Shown: positions 17,693-26,067 of the stretch, piece after piece
How positions within the stretch are numbered: the first letter of the stretch is position 1
Layout of the letters: each line of letters begins with the position of its first letter
Position numbers and translations under genes: made by a program
Origin: Taklimakanibacter lacteus
Lineage (GTDB): Bacteria; Pseudomonadota; Alphaproteobacteria; Rhizobiales; Aestuariivirgaceae
NCBI GenBank assembly: GCA_003576695.1
Contig: QOZQ01000002.1
Location: forward strand, 62,001 to 126,000
DNA length: 64,000 nucleotides
Direction of reading: 5' to 3'
The notes under the pieces: model-generated
Seen by the model: only the letters and a program-made list of their open reading frames with translations
What the model was told of the DNA's origin: nothing
Database searches by the model: none

Positions 17693-18664
17693 ATGAGTAA
17701 ACGATTGGGACTTCTCACCGGTCTTGGAATGATTGCGCTGCTGGCGGCAGGACCGGCATCGGCCCAGGATCAGCGCTTCATCACCATCGGCACCGGTGGC
17801 GTGACCGGTGTCTATTATGCTGCCGGCGGCGCCATTTGCCGGCTGCTCAACAAGGACAGGAAGACGCACGGCATCCGCTGCTCGGTCGAATCGACCGGTG
17901 GCTCGGCCTTCAACATCAACACGATCAAGGAAGGCGAGCTCGATTTCGGCATGTCGCAATCGGACGTGCAGTTCAATGCCCTGAACGGCAAGGGCGAGTA
18001 TGACGGCAAGGCCTTCCCCGAATTGCGCGCCGTCTTCGCCATCCATCCGGAGCCCTTCACTGTGCTGGTGCGCGCCGATTCCGGCGTCGCCAAGTTCGAG
18101 GATCTCAAGGGCAAGCGGTTCAATGTCGGCAATCCGGGCTCCGGCACGCGCGCCTCGATGGAGCGCTTGCTGGCCGCCATGGGCTGGACGCTCGGCGATT
18201 TCTCGCTCGCCTCTGAGCTCAAGGCCGATGAGCATGGCCCGGCTTTGTGCGACGGCAAGATCGACGGCTTCTTCTATGGCGTCGGCCACCCGTCAGCCAA
18301 CATACAGGACCCGACAACGACCTGCGGTGCCAGGCTCGTTGCGCTCACCGGGCCGGCCGTCGACAAGCTCGTTGCCGACAATGCCTATTACGCCAAGGCG
18401 ACGATTCCCGGTGGCATGTACAATTCCAATCCGGATGCGACCGAGACTTTTGGCGTGACGGCGACGCTCGTCACGTCGGCCAGCGCGCCGGAGGAGGTCG
18501 TCTACCAGCTGGTGAAGTCGACCTTCGAGAATTTCGACGAGTTCAAGAAGCTGCATCCGGCCTTCGCCAATCTTGATCCGCAGAACATGATCAAGAACGG
18601 CCTGTCGGCGCCGCTGCATCCGGGGGCTGAGAAGTACTACAAGGAAAAGGGCTGGCTGAAGTAA
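17693..18664 (+). CDS. TAXI-family TRAP transporter solute-binding protein
   Basis: Periplasmic ligand-binding protein of a tripartite ATP-independent transporter, 323 residues. Signal peptide at residues 1-24 (ending PASAQ). The family hallmark is early: [20 protein letters not shown] (about residues 29-48), then [12 protein letters not shown] and LDFGMSQSD. Paired cysteines occur in CRLLNK/IRCSVE, ALCDGK and TTCGARL. Start ATG at 17693 with GGAGG upstream. It precedes the fused permease at 18742, with a stable hairpin between. Known TAXI systems take up organic acids and amino acids such as glutamate, which suits the neighbouring aminotransferase and BKACE. Confidence 0.9.
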   Translation: MSKRLGLLTGLGMIALLAAGPASAQDQRFITIGTGGVTGVYYAAGGAICRLLNKDRKTHGIRCSVESTGGSAFNINTIKEGELDFGMSQSDVQFNALNGKGEYDGKAFPELRAVFAIHPEPFTVLVRADSGVAKFEDLKGKRFNVGNPGSGTRASMERLLAAMGWTLGDFSLASELKADEHGPALCDGKIDGFFYGVGHPSANIQDPTTTCGARLVALTGPAVDKLVADNAYYAKATIPGGMYNSNPDATETFGVTATLVTSASAPEEVVYQLVKSTFENFDEFKKLHPAFANLDPQNMIKNGLSAPLHPGAEKYYKEKGWLK

Positions 18665-18684
18665 GAGCAGCCGGCTTGGGTTAG

Positions 18685-18715
18685 GGGGCCGCGAGGCGAA
18701 AATGCTGGCGGCCCC
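18685..18715. other. Hairpin between TAXI binding protein and permease genes
   Basis: Arms GGGGCCGC (18685-18692) and GCGGCCCC (18708-18715) with a 15-nt loop, in the 77-bp gap. No T tract. By position it probably protects the upstream binding-protein mRNA or reduces read-through to the permease. Confidence 0.6.
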
Positions 18716-18741
18716 TATGCTGAATCTTGGGGGAGGGAACC

Positions 18742-21324
18742 ATGCAGGCCAGGACCGAAGCAGCGCCGAGCGTCGATCTCGATCAACTGGTGGCGGAAGC
18801 TGACACCGGCGGACGCAAGCCGAAAGGCGCGGCCGGCCAGCTCCTGCTGTGGACGGCGATCGCCTGGTCGCTGTTCCAGCTCTGGTATGCCTCGCCCTTG
18901 CCGTTCATGCTGGGCTTCGGCATCCTCAACGACACCGAGGCGCGCTCGATCCATCTGGGCTTCGCGCTCTTCCTCGCATTCACCGCTTATCCCGCCTTTG
19001 CATCCTCCTCGCGCAGAGAGATTCCGCTTGCCGACTGGATACTGTCGCTGCTCGCGGCCTTTGCCGGCGCCTATCTCTTCCTGTTCTATGATCAGCTGGC
19101 GACGCGGCCGGGCCAGCCGACCATGCTCGATCTCGTGACCGCCGGTGTCGGCATCCTCCTGCTGCTCGAGGCGACACGCCGCTCGCTGGGCCTGCCCATG
19201 GTGATCGTGGCGGTGTTCTTCATCCTGTTCACTTTCGCCGGCCCCTACATGCCTTCGGTCATCCAGCATAAGGGCGCCTCGGTGAGCCGCTTCCTTACCC
19301 ACCAGTGGCTCGTCACCGAAGGCGTCTTCGGCATAGCGCTCGGTGTGTCGACCAGCTTCGTCTTCCTTTTCGTGCTTTTCGGCACGCTGCTCGACAAGGC
19401 GGGCGCCGGCAACTGGATGATGCAGATTTCCATTGCCCTTCTCGGCCATTTGCGCGGCGGGCCGGCCAAGGTGGCGGTCATCTCTTCCGCCCTCAATGGA
19501 GTCGTCTCCGGTTCCTCGGTGTCGAATGTCGTCTCGGGCGGCATCTTTACGATTCCGCTGATGAAGCGCACCGGACTTTCCGGCGTGAAGGCGGGCGCCA
19601 TCGAGGCCTCGTCCTCGATCAACGGTCAGATCATGCCGCCGGTCATGGGCGCGGCAGCCTTCCTGATGGTCGAATATGTCGGCATTCCCTATTCCGAGAT
19701 CATCAAGCATGCGCTGCTGCCGGCGGTCCTGTCCTATCTGTCGCTGCTCTATATCGTCCATCTCGAGGCGGTGAAGATCGGTTCGAAGCCGATCCCGCGC
19801 GAGAAGGTGGAGCGCAAGACCAGGCTGTTGCGCTCGGGGCTCGGCGTGGCCGGTACCATCGTCGTGCTCTGCCTGATCTACTATGGAATCCAGGCGGCCA
19901 AGATGATCTTCGGCGCCAATGCGGCGTGGATTCTGGGGGTAGCCGGCATAGCCCTCTATCTGTGGACGGTATGGTATGCGGCGCACTTTCCCGATCTCGC
20001 GCTCGACGACCCCGATGCGCCCATCATCAAATTGCCGCGCGCCTGGGATGTGACCCGCACCGGCCTCGATTTCCTCCTCCCGCTGGTCGTGCTCCTGTGG
20101 TGCCTCACGATCGAGCAGATGTCGCCGGGACTTTCCGCCTTCTGGGCCACCGCCGCGATCATCGCCATCGTCGCGACGCGCAAGCCCTTGCTGGCGCTGT
20201 TCCGCCGCCAGCCGGTGTCGGGCAACTGGATCGCCGCGCGCGATGATCTGATCGACGGCCTCGCCGGCGGCGCCCGCAACATGATCGGCATCGCGATCGC
20301 GACCGCGACCGCCGGCATCATCGTTGGCACCATCACGCTGACCGGCCTTGGCTTCATGATGACCGAATTCGTCGAATTCATCTCCGGCGGCAATGTCATT
20401 GCCATGCTGGTGCTGATCGCGCTGGTCTCCCTGGTGCTGGGCATGGGCATACCGACCACCGCCAATTACATACTGGTGGCGACGCTGATGGCGCCGGTCG
20501 TGGTCGAGCTCGGCGCCCAGGCGGGGCTCGCCATCCCGCTGATCGCCGTTCATCTTTTCGTTTTCTATTTCGGCATACTGGCCGACATCACTCCGCCGGT
20601 CGGCCTCGCCTCCTTTGCAGCTGCCGCGATCTCCAAGGAGGACCCGATTGCCACCGGCCTCCAGGGCGCGCTCTATTCGCTGCGCACCGCGATCCTGCCC
20701 TTCGTCTTCATCTTCAATCCCGAGATCCTGCTGATCGACATCGCAAATTGGGCGCATCTGATCTGGGTGGTGCTGATCTCGACCGTGGCGATACTGCTCT
20801 TCGCCGCCGCCACCATGAACTGGTTCGTGACCCGGAGCCGTCTGTGGGAATCAGCGGTGCTGCTGCTGTGCTGTTTTGCGATGTTCCGCCCTGGCTGGGT
20901 TTTGGATCGCTTCTACCCTGCTGCGGTCGAGGTGCCCGCTGCCACCTTCATGCAGAAGATCGAGCAGGCGCCGGAGGATGAGCGGATTGTCTTCGTGGTC
21001 CAGGGCATCAGTATCGAAGGCGAGGATGTGCGCAAGACCATCAGCCTGCCGCTTGGCCATCCCCAGGAGCCACGCTTGCGTCTGCGCGCGGTGGGTCTTG
21101 GCGTGTCACCCCTGGGGGAAAGCGTCACGATCTCGGATGTCGCCTTCGGCTCCTATGCCAAGCGCATCGGGCTTGAGGTCGGCTATGAGATCATCTCGGT
21201 TCTGGAGCCGGCGGAGCGGCCCTCGCGAGTGATCCCGGCGGCCATTGCCCTGTTGGTCGCCGGCGGCATCGCGGCCCTGCAATATGGGCGCAGCCGCAAG
21301 CTCACCGCGGTGCCGGCGGCCTGA
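18742..21324 (+). CDS. TAXI-type TRAP transporter fused permease (DctQ-DctM, DUF3394 tail)
   Basis: 860-residue inner-membrane protein combining the small and large TRAP membrane subunits. The N-terminal third carries about five hydrophobic segments. The DctM part has GVVSGSSVSNVVSGG near residues 250-264, MPPVMGAAAFLMVEYVG, and GMGIPTTANYILVA with DITPPVGLA, all typical of the fused TAXI permeases. After about residue 690 there are two more hydrophobic segments around a soluble stretch resembling the DUF3394 tail. Start: ATG at 18742, since GGGGGAGGGA lies immediately upstream; a TTG at 18727 would lie within that site. Function: sodium- or proton-driven uptake of the ligand captured by the 17693 protein. 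Confidence 0.92.
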   Translation: MQARTEAAPSVDLDQLVAEADTGGRKPKGAAGQLLLWTAIAWSLFQLWYASPLPFMLGFGILNDTEARSIHLGFALFLAFTAYPAFASSSRREIPLADWILSLLAAFAGAYLFLFYDQLATRPGQPTMLDLVTAGVGILLLLEATRRSLGLPMVIVAVFFILFTFAGPYMPSVIQHKGASVSRFLTHQWLVTEGVFGIALGVSTSFVFLFVLFGTLLDKAGAGNWMMQISIALLGHLRGGPAKVAVISSALNGVVSGSSVSNVVSGGIFTIPLMKRTGLSGVKAGAIEASSSINGQIMPPVMGAAAFLMVEYVGIPYSEIIKHALLPAVLSYLSLLYIVHLEAVKIGSKPIPREKVERKTRLLRSGLGVAGTIVVLCLIYYGIQAAKMIFGANAAWILGVAGIALYLWTVWYAAHFPDLALDDPDAPIIKLPRAWDVTRTGLDFLLPLVVLLWCLTIEQMSPGLSAFWATAAIIAIVATRKPLLALFRRQPVSGNWIAARDDLIDGLAGGARNMIGIAIATATAGIIVGTITLTGLGFMMTEFVEFISGGNVIAMLVLIALVSLVLGMGIPTTANYILVATLMAPVVVELGAQAGLAIPLIAVHLFVFYFGILADITPPVGLASFAAAAISKEDPIATGLQGALYSLRTAILPFVFIFNPEILLIDIANWAHLIWVVLISTVAILLFAAATMNWFVTRSRLWESAVLLLCCFAMFRPGWVLDRFYPAAVEVPAATFMQKIEQAPEDERIVFVVQGISIEGEDVRKTISLPLGHPQEPRLRLRAVGLGVSPLGESVTISDVAFGSYAKRIGLEVGYEIISVLEPAERPSRVIPAAIALLVAGGIAALQYGRSRKLTAVPAA

Positions 21325-21742
21325 TCTGGCGGAATGATCTCGCTTCGAAAGCGTCGCGAGCGACCTCGAAGTCGGCGCGGAATTCCCGTGTCCAGTCGAC
21401 GATCTCGCGGCTGAACCGCAGCAGCCTTTCGCCATGGCGGGTGAGCCTGTATTCCACCTTGGGCGGAACGACGGGATAGACTTTCCGCGTCACCAGCCCG
21501 TCGCGCTCCAGCTGCTTCAATGTCCGGGTCAGGACGCGCGCCGAGATCGGATGGATCTGTCCGATGCGGCGCTTCAGCTCGGTGAAGCGGATCGGGCCGT
21601 CATCGGTCATATGGAGGGTGAGCACGCTCCATCGGTCGCCGAGCCGCGACAGGACGGCGCGCGTGGCGACCGCGCCATCGCTCTCCATCGCTGGTTCCGC
21701 CAGCAGCCGTGAGGTCTCATGCATTGAATATGTCATGTTCAT
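21302..21742 (-). CDS. HxlR-family transcriptional regulator
   Basis: 146-residue winged-helix regulator. The HxlR pattern is clear: LGDRWSVLTLHMTDDGPIRF, ELKRRIGQIHPISARVLTRTLKQLERDGLV (DNA-recognition region, residues about 50-82), then VYPVVPPKVEYRLT for the wing. No cysteine is present, so the redox or aldehyde sensing by Cys reported for some relatives does not apply. Start ATG at 21742 with AGGA upstream; it overlaps the stop of the adenylate cyclase gene (ATGA) and is translationally coupled to it, an unusual pairing. Its 3' end overlaps the convergent TRAP permease gene by 23 bp. Confidence 0.88.
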   Translation of the reverse strand: MNMTYSMHETSRLLAEPAMESDGAVATRAVLSRLGDRWSVLTLHMTDDGPIRFTELKRRIGQIHPISARVLTRTLKQLERDGLVTRKVYPVVPPKVEYRLTRHGERLLRFSREIVDWTREFRADFEVARDAFEARSFRQIRPPAPR

Positions 21743-22515
21743 TTTCCTGCTGAATCGGGACGGATGATGGCCGGCCGCACATCGAGCGGCTTCGCCCGGC
21801 CCGAGAGGCTGACCGATATTGTTTTCGGGAAGTGATTGAGGATCGCCGTATCGCCGGCGACGCCCGCGATCAGGCGGAAGAGCTCGTCCGATATGACGAT
21901 GTCGGCGCCGAAGCGGCGCGTCTGGCGCTCGAGCCGGCTGGCGATATTGACGGTGTCGCCGAACACGCTCATGCCGCCGCCATGGCTGGCGAGCGTGCGG
22001 CCGAGCATCACCGGGCCGGCATGGATGCCGATCCCCACCTTGACCGGGCTGAGATGGCTCTGCCGGCGCCATTCGTTCCAGCTTTCCACTTCGCCCAGGA
22101 TCGTGAAGGCGCAGCGCAAAGCCCGGAAGGCCTGGACTTCGAGCGGAATGTTGCCTTTCCATACCGCCAGCAGCTCATCGCCGAAATGATCGACGATGGC
22201 GGCATTGTGCATGGTGGTCGCATGGCTGGTGTGGCGGTAGAAGTCGCTCAGCAGCAGATAGGCCTCTTCCGGCCCGAGTGTCTCGCAATGCTCGGTATAG
22301 CCGACAATATCGGCGAAGAGCGTTACCGCCGAGGTCATCTGCGGCGGGGCGAAGGGCTGCTGGCTGGCGCCTGGGGCGCCGGCCCATGGGCCCTGCGCAG
22401 CGGCGGCGCTGAAACGTTGCTGATACATGGATGATTGCCCGGTCATGTCTGTCACGGGTGCAATATGGGGCCGAGCGGTCGCGGAAGTTGGGCGGAACCG
22501 GGCCTTGTTTTCCAT
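21739..22515 (-). CDS. Adenylate/guanylate cyclase catalytic-domain protein (class III)
   Basis: 258-residue soluble protein. A Pro/Ala/Gln-rich N-terminal tail of about 60 residues precedes one class III cyclase domain. First metal aspartate in TLFADIVGYT, second in HFGDELLAVW. GIHAGPVMLG and GDTVNIASRLE follow, the latter with the transition-state Asn and Arg. The lysine usually found three residues before the GD of the second metal site is Asp here (VDHFGD), so adenine recognition or activity may be altered. No membrane segment, HAMP or receiver domain is attached; the input must be another protein or the tail. First gene of a two-gene unit with the HxlR regulator, divergent from a two-component system. 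Confidence 0.87.
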   Translation of the reverse strand: MENKARFRPTSATARPHIAPVTDMTGQSSMYQQRFSAAAAQGPWAGAPGASQQPFAPPQMTSAVTLFADIVGYTEHCETLGPEEAYLLLSDFYRHTSHATTMHNAAIVDHFGDELLAVWKGNIPLEVQAFRALRCAFTILGEVESWNEWRRQSHLSPVKVGIGIHAGPVMLGRTLASHGGGMSVFGDTVNIASRLERQTRRFGADIVISDELFRLIAGVAGDTAILNHFPKTISVSLSGRAKPLDVRPAIIRPDSAGK

Positions 22516-22608
22516 GATCTGTCACAGGCCCCGGCCTCGCCATAATTTGATACATTTTTCCCGCGGGCGAAGCTTTACTTACGGTCGCTCGGGTGTAGGT
22601 ATCGTCTC

Positions 22609-23328
22609 ATGGACTCGACACCACATATCGCTGTTGTCGACGATCACCGCGACATCCGTGATCTGGTGGGAAAATACCTCACCAAGCATGGTTACCGCGT
22701 CAGCATCGCGGAGAATGCCCAGGCCCTGCGCCGGCTTCTCGACCGCAGCGCCTTCGATCTCATCGTTCTCGACATCATGATGCCGGGCGAGGATGGGCTG
22801 TCCTTGTGCCGCCATGTGCGCAGCACCACCGAGATCCCCGTCATCCTGCTTACCGCCATGACCGAGGAGACCGACCGCATCATCGGCCTCGAGCTCGGTG
22901 CCGATGATTATCTCGGCAAGCCGTTCAATCCGCGCGAGCTTCTGGCCCGCATCAAGGCGGTGCTGCGCCGCGTCACCAGCCTGCCGCCCCAGCGCGGCCG
23001 CAGCAAGGCCAGGCAATTGCGCTTCGACCGCTGGAGTCTCGATGTCGGCCGGCGCGAGCTCATCGGCGCCGACGGCGTCGCGGTGCCGCTCTCGACCGCC
23101 GAATACCGCCTGCTCTGCGCTTTCCTCGATCATGCCGGGATGGTGCTGAGCCGCGACCAGCTCCTCGATCTCACCGTCGGGCGCACCGCCGAGCTCTTCG
23201 ACCGCAGCATCGACAATCAGGTGTCGCGCCTGCGCAAGAAGATCGAGGTCGATCCCAAGACGCCGGCGCTGATCAAGACCCATTGGGGCGGCGGCTATTG
23301 CTTCTCGGCCGAGGTGGCTCAGGCATGA
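22609..23328 (+). CDS. OmpR-family response regulator
   Basis: 239-residue DNA-binding response regulator. Receiver domain at residues 6-118: acidic pair Asp11-Asp12, phospho-acceptor Asp in VLDIMMPGEDG near residue 53, Thr in LLTAMTEE, Lys in YLGKPFNP. A linker (QRGRSKAR) leads to the winged-helix effector at about 135-235 (LSTAEYRLLCAFLDHAG, DRSIDNQVSRLRKKIE, KTHWGGGYCF). Its stop overlaps the kinase start by 4 bp (ATGA), so it forms a pair with the 23325 kinase. Target genes are not evident; the divergent cyclase/HxlR unit is a candidate. Confidence 0.93.
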   Translation: MDSTPHIAVVDDHRDIRDLVGKYLTKHGYRVSIAENAQALRRLLDRSAFDLIVLDIMMPGEDGLSLCRHVRSTTEIPVILLTAMTEETDRIIGLELGADDYLGKPFNPRELLARIKAVLRRVTSLPPQRGRSKARQLRFDRWSLDVGRRELIGADGVAVPLSTAEYRLLCAFLDHAGMVLSRDQLLDLTVGRTAELFDRSIDNQVSRLRKKIEVDPKTPALIKTHWGGGYCFSAEVAQA

Positions 23329-24764
23329 TGAAATTCTGGGACCGCAGCATCGCCACGCAGTTCATCGTCCTCATGCTGCTCGCTCTTCTCCTGTCGCAGG
23401 CGATCAGCTTCCTCATCTCCATGGATGAGCGCGGCAATGCGCTGCGCGAGGCCTATAAGGGAGAGTTCCTGAGCCGCGCCGAAGCGGTGGCCCGGCTCAT
23501 CGAGACGACGCCGCCGGCGCTCGAGAGTGACATCACGCGCGCCAACAACACGCTCAACACGCGCTATTGGGTGACGAGCGAAGGGCCGGCCGCCGATCCC
23601 GCCGCCTGGCGCCAGGCGGCCTGGTCCCGCCTTACCGAGCCGTTCTCCACCTCCGAATCGGCGGTCTTTATCGCCAAGGCGATCAAGCACGATCTCCAGC
23701 ACGACAATACCGGCGCCAGGCAAACGACATCGCCCTGGATGGACGTCTCGTCGGCGGAGTGGCACTATCCGCGGCCGGCGAAGTTCATCCGTCTCGACAA
23801 TTACTATGGCGTCGGTCTCGCCGTGCAGCTCGATCGCGGCGGCTGGCTCAATACGGCATTCGCCAAGCCCGCCATGAGCGGCTTCTGGACATCGCAATCG
23901 GTGCTCACCCTCATCGTCACCGCGCTTACCCTGTCGGCCATCATGATCTTCGCGGCGCGCGGCATAACCCGCCCCATGCGCCGCATGGCGGTTGCCGCGG
24001 AAGCCTTGGGCCGCGGCGAGGCGACGGCACCCTTGCCGGAGACCGGGCCCGAGGACATCCGCCATACCGCCCAGGCCTTCAACCGGATGCAGGAGCGCCT
24101 GCAGCGTTTCGTCGCCGACCGCACCCGCATGCTCGCCGCCATCGGCCATGATCTGCGCACCCCGATCACCTCCCTCAGATTGCGTGCCGAATTCGTCAGT
24201 GACAGCGAGGTGCGCGAGAAGATGATGAGCACCATCGACGAGATGCAGAAGATGACCGAGGCGACACTGAGCTTCGCGCGCGAGGAGGCGACCGTCGAGG
24301 AGACGCGCTCGATCGACCTGTCGGCGCTCGTCCAGAGCCTGTCCGATGACCTTGCCGATATGGGCCACGACGTCACCTTCTCCAACGGCCTCAAGATCCC
24401 CTATCGTTGCCGGGTGGAGGCGCTGAAGCGCGCCATCCGCAACATCATCGAGAACGCGGTACGCTATGGCCAGCGCGCCAGGGTCTCGCTCGCGCGCGGC
24501 GACGACAGCATCGAGATCATCATCGAGGATGATGGTCCGGGCATCCCGTCCAATCTCGCCGAGCAGGTCTTCGTTCCGTTCTTCCGGCTCGAGGATTCGC
24601 GCAGCCGCGAGACGGGCGGCGTAGGCCTCGGCCTCTCCATTGCCCGCAGCATCGTGCGCAATCATGGCGGCGACATCCGTTTGATCAACGGCGCCCCGGG
24701 CCTGCGCGCCATCATCACCCTGCCGGCGATCGACACCAGCAGCCGCCTTCCCGCCGCGGCTTAG
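23325..24764 (+). CDS. Sensor histidine kinase
   Basis: 479-residue membrane kinase partner of the regulator at 22609. First membrane segment about residues 10-32, a periplasmic sensor of about 155 residues, second segment near 195-215, HAMP (GITRPMRRMAVAAEALGRGE), then HisKA with the phospho-accepting His in AAIGHDLRTPITSLRL. The HATPase domain follows: N box NIIENAVRYG, G1 box EDDGPGIP, G2 box GGVGLGLSIARSIV. The sensor region (ARQTTSPWMDVSSAEWHYP part) matches no domain I recognise. Start ATG at 23325, overlapping the regulator stop; the next codon is also ATG. Confidence 0.92.
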   Translation: MMKFWDRSIATQFIVLMLLALLLSQAISFLISMDERGNALREAYKGEFLSRAEAVARLIETTPPALESDITRANNTLNTRYWVTSEGPAADPAAWRQAAWSRLTEPFSTSESAVFIAKAIKHDLQHDNTGARQTTSPWMDVSSAEWHYPRPAKFIRLDNYYGVGLAVQLDRGGWLNTAFAKPAMSGFWTSQSVLTLIVTALTLSAIMIFAARGITRPMRRMAVAAEALGRGEATAPLPETGPEDIRHTAQAFNRMQERLQRFVADRTRMLAAIGHDLRTPITSLRLRAEFVSDSEVREKMMSTIDEMQKMTEATLSFAREEATVEETRSIDLSALVQSLSDDLADMGHDVTFSNGLKIPYRCRVEALKRAIRNIIENAVRYGQRARVSLARGDDSIEIIIEDDGPGIPSNLAEQVFVPFFRLEDSRSRETGGVGLGLSIARSIVRNHGGDIRLINGAPGLRAIITLPAIDTSSRLPAAA

Positions 24765-24960
24765 TCTCCCTCCGCCGCGCGAAGCGCGGGGAGGGTGGTC
24801 GGAGCGAAGCGGAGATCGGGTGGGGTGCCTCAGCCGGCAAGTATTCAACAAGCTAACCTGAGCGTTGCGAGTACTTTGCCTGACAGATCGCCCTCGCGGA
24901 GAGACCCCACCCGTCGCGCGTTCCGCGCGCCACCCTCCCCGCCTCCGGCGGTGGAGGGAG
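24765..24960. repeat. Palindromic repeat family C
   Basis: Large imperfect palindrome. One end reads CTCCCTCCGCCGCGCGAAGC then GCGGGGAGGGTGG; the other reads CCACCCTCCCCGCC then GGCGGTGGAGGGAG. Nearer the middle, GATCGGGTGGGGT matches ACCCCACCCG in reverse. It directly follows the kinase stop and faces the end of the soxA gene (stop at 24980), so it sits between convergent operons and may end transcription from both sides. Single copy in this window; I recall similar GAAGCG-rich elements from other Rhizobiales. Confidence 0.8.
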
Positions 24961-24979
24961 ATCATGAGGCTGATAGCGA

Positions 24980-25747
24980 TTAAGGCCTGACCCCCGGCGT
25001 CTCGATCGGAAGGCCTGTGGCGCGCGACATCAGATAGGCTTCGAGCGCGATCAGTTCGGGCGCACCATGGGCGAAGGGCTCGGCCCGCATGCCGGTCATG
25101 CAGTTGCGCAGGCGCCGCTGCAATGAGCCGAGCGTCTGCCATTCAAGCCGATAGAGCGGATAGGCGGTGGGATGCGCCTGCGGGATGATGCTGCCGCCCA
25201 GTCTCTGGCCGGCATGCCCCTCATGGCAGGCGGCACAGGAAAGGCCGAGCTGGCCGAGCCGGCGTTCGAACAGATCCCTGCCGCTCTTGCGGTAGGGTGT
25301 CAGCCTGTCATCTGCCGGCGGAGCGATCGGCATGCCGCGCGACTGATGCGCGACATAGGCGGTGAGCGCCAGGAGTTCCGGACTTTCAGCCGGAAAAGCT
25401 TGCGCCTTCTGCTGCGTCTGCCGGCACAGATTGATCCGCCCGGCAAGATCGATCGGCCGCCTTGTGCTTTCTTCGATCGCCGGATAACGGGTCGCGGTGC
25501 CGCGCATGCTCTGTGCCGCCGTGCCGTGGCAGCCGCTGCAGGCGATATTCGCCGCGCCGGCGGGTGCCTGCCACAGGCCTTCGCCCTCGGCAATGAAGAG
25601 CATGCCGGGATTGCTCATGTCGTCCTCCTGCATGGCACGCGTCTCGGGCGTCATATAGTCGAGGCCGGAGCGTTTCTCCTGCGCGACAAGCCCGCCGGCG
25701 CCGAGCAGAGCCAGCACCGCCGCGGCGAGACCGTGCTTCAGCGCCAT
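24980..25747 (-). CDS. soxA: SoxA-like dihaem cytochrome c
   Basis: Periplasmic sulfur-oxidation cytochrome, 255 residues with signal peptide (about residues 1-22). Two haem-binding motifs: CSGCH (70-74) and CAACH (171-175). Cys108 (NLCR) is at the usual axial-ligand site, and Cys216 (RNCMTGMRAEP) is the active-site cysteine that carries the sulfane sulfur in SoxA. With SoxX it should form the SoxXA enzyme, which attaches thiosulfate oxidatively to the SoxY carrier. Last gene of the operon; its start overlaps the soxZ stop by one base (TGATG). Family assignment is firm; a role in complete thiosulfate oxidation is doubtful because soxB and soxCD are absent here. Confidence 0.93.
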   Translation of the reverse strand: MALKHGLAAAVLALLGAGGLVAQEKRSGLDYMTPETRAMQEDDMSNPGMLFIAEGEGLWQAPAGAANIACSGCHGTAAQSMRGTATRYPAIEESTRRPIDLAGRINLCRQTQQKAQAFPAESPELLALTAYVAHQSRGMPIAPPADDRLTPYRKSGRDLFERRLGQLGLSCAACHEGHAGQRLGGSIIPQAHPTAYPLYRLEWQTLGSLQRRLRNCMTGMRAEPFAHGAPELIALEAYLMSRATGLPIETPGVRP

Positions 25748-26067
25748 CAGACGACCGTGATCTCGGCGGTGGCGCGCTGTATGGTCCCCTGATCGTCGGT
25801 CCAGGCGAAGGTCAGGACGCCGCTTGTCGTCGCGACGGTGCTGAAGGCGATGAAGGGATTGGCCGCCATCGCCGGATAGAAGTCGGCCGCGAAGATCTCG
25901 ACATCATCATAGAGACACTGGAAACGATGGATGATGTTGCGCGGCACGGCAGCGCCCTGCGCGTCTCGCCGGTGCCCCGTCTCCATGACATGGGCGATCA
26001 TTGCCCTGATCTCGATGACTTCGCCCTGTTGTGCCTGCTTCGGCGTATTGATGAGGGCCCGCGTCAC
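25747..26067 (-). CDS. soxZ: SoxZ-like sulfur carrier subunit
   Basis: 106-residue immunoglobulin-fold protein that normally dimerises with SoxY. Recognisable SoxZ pattern: ALINTPKQAQQGEVIEIRAMIAH at the start with METGHRRD following, IIHRFQCLYDDVEIF in the middle, and SGVLTFAWTDDQGT near the end. No signal peptide, as usual for SoxZ, which is carried out by its partner. Here the SoxY partner also lacks a signal, so the location of the dimer is uncertain. The start overlaps the soxY stop by 4 bp (ATGA), consistent with equal synthesis. Confidence 0.93.
   Translation of the reverse strand: MTRALINTPKQAQQGEVIEIRAMIAHVMETGHRRDAQGAAVPRNIIHRFQCLYDDVEIFAADFYPAMAANPFIAFSTVATTSGVLTFAWTDDQGTIQRATAEITVV

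Noticed and set aside
18715-20757. 680-codon minus-strand open frame within the TRAP permease gene
   Set aside because: Composition is dominated by Arg, Asp, His and Glu with no family pattern, and the plus strand encodes a complete, well-conserved transporter.
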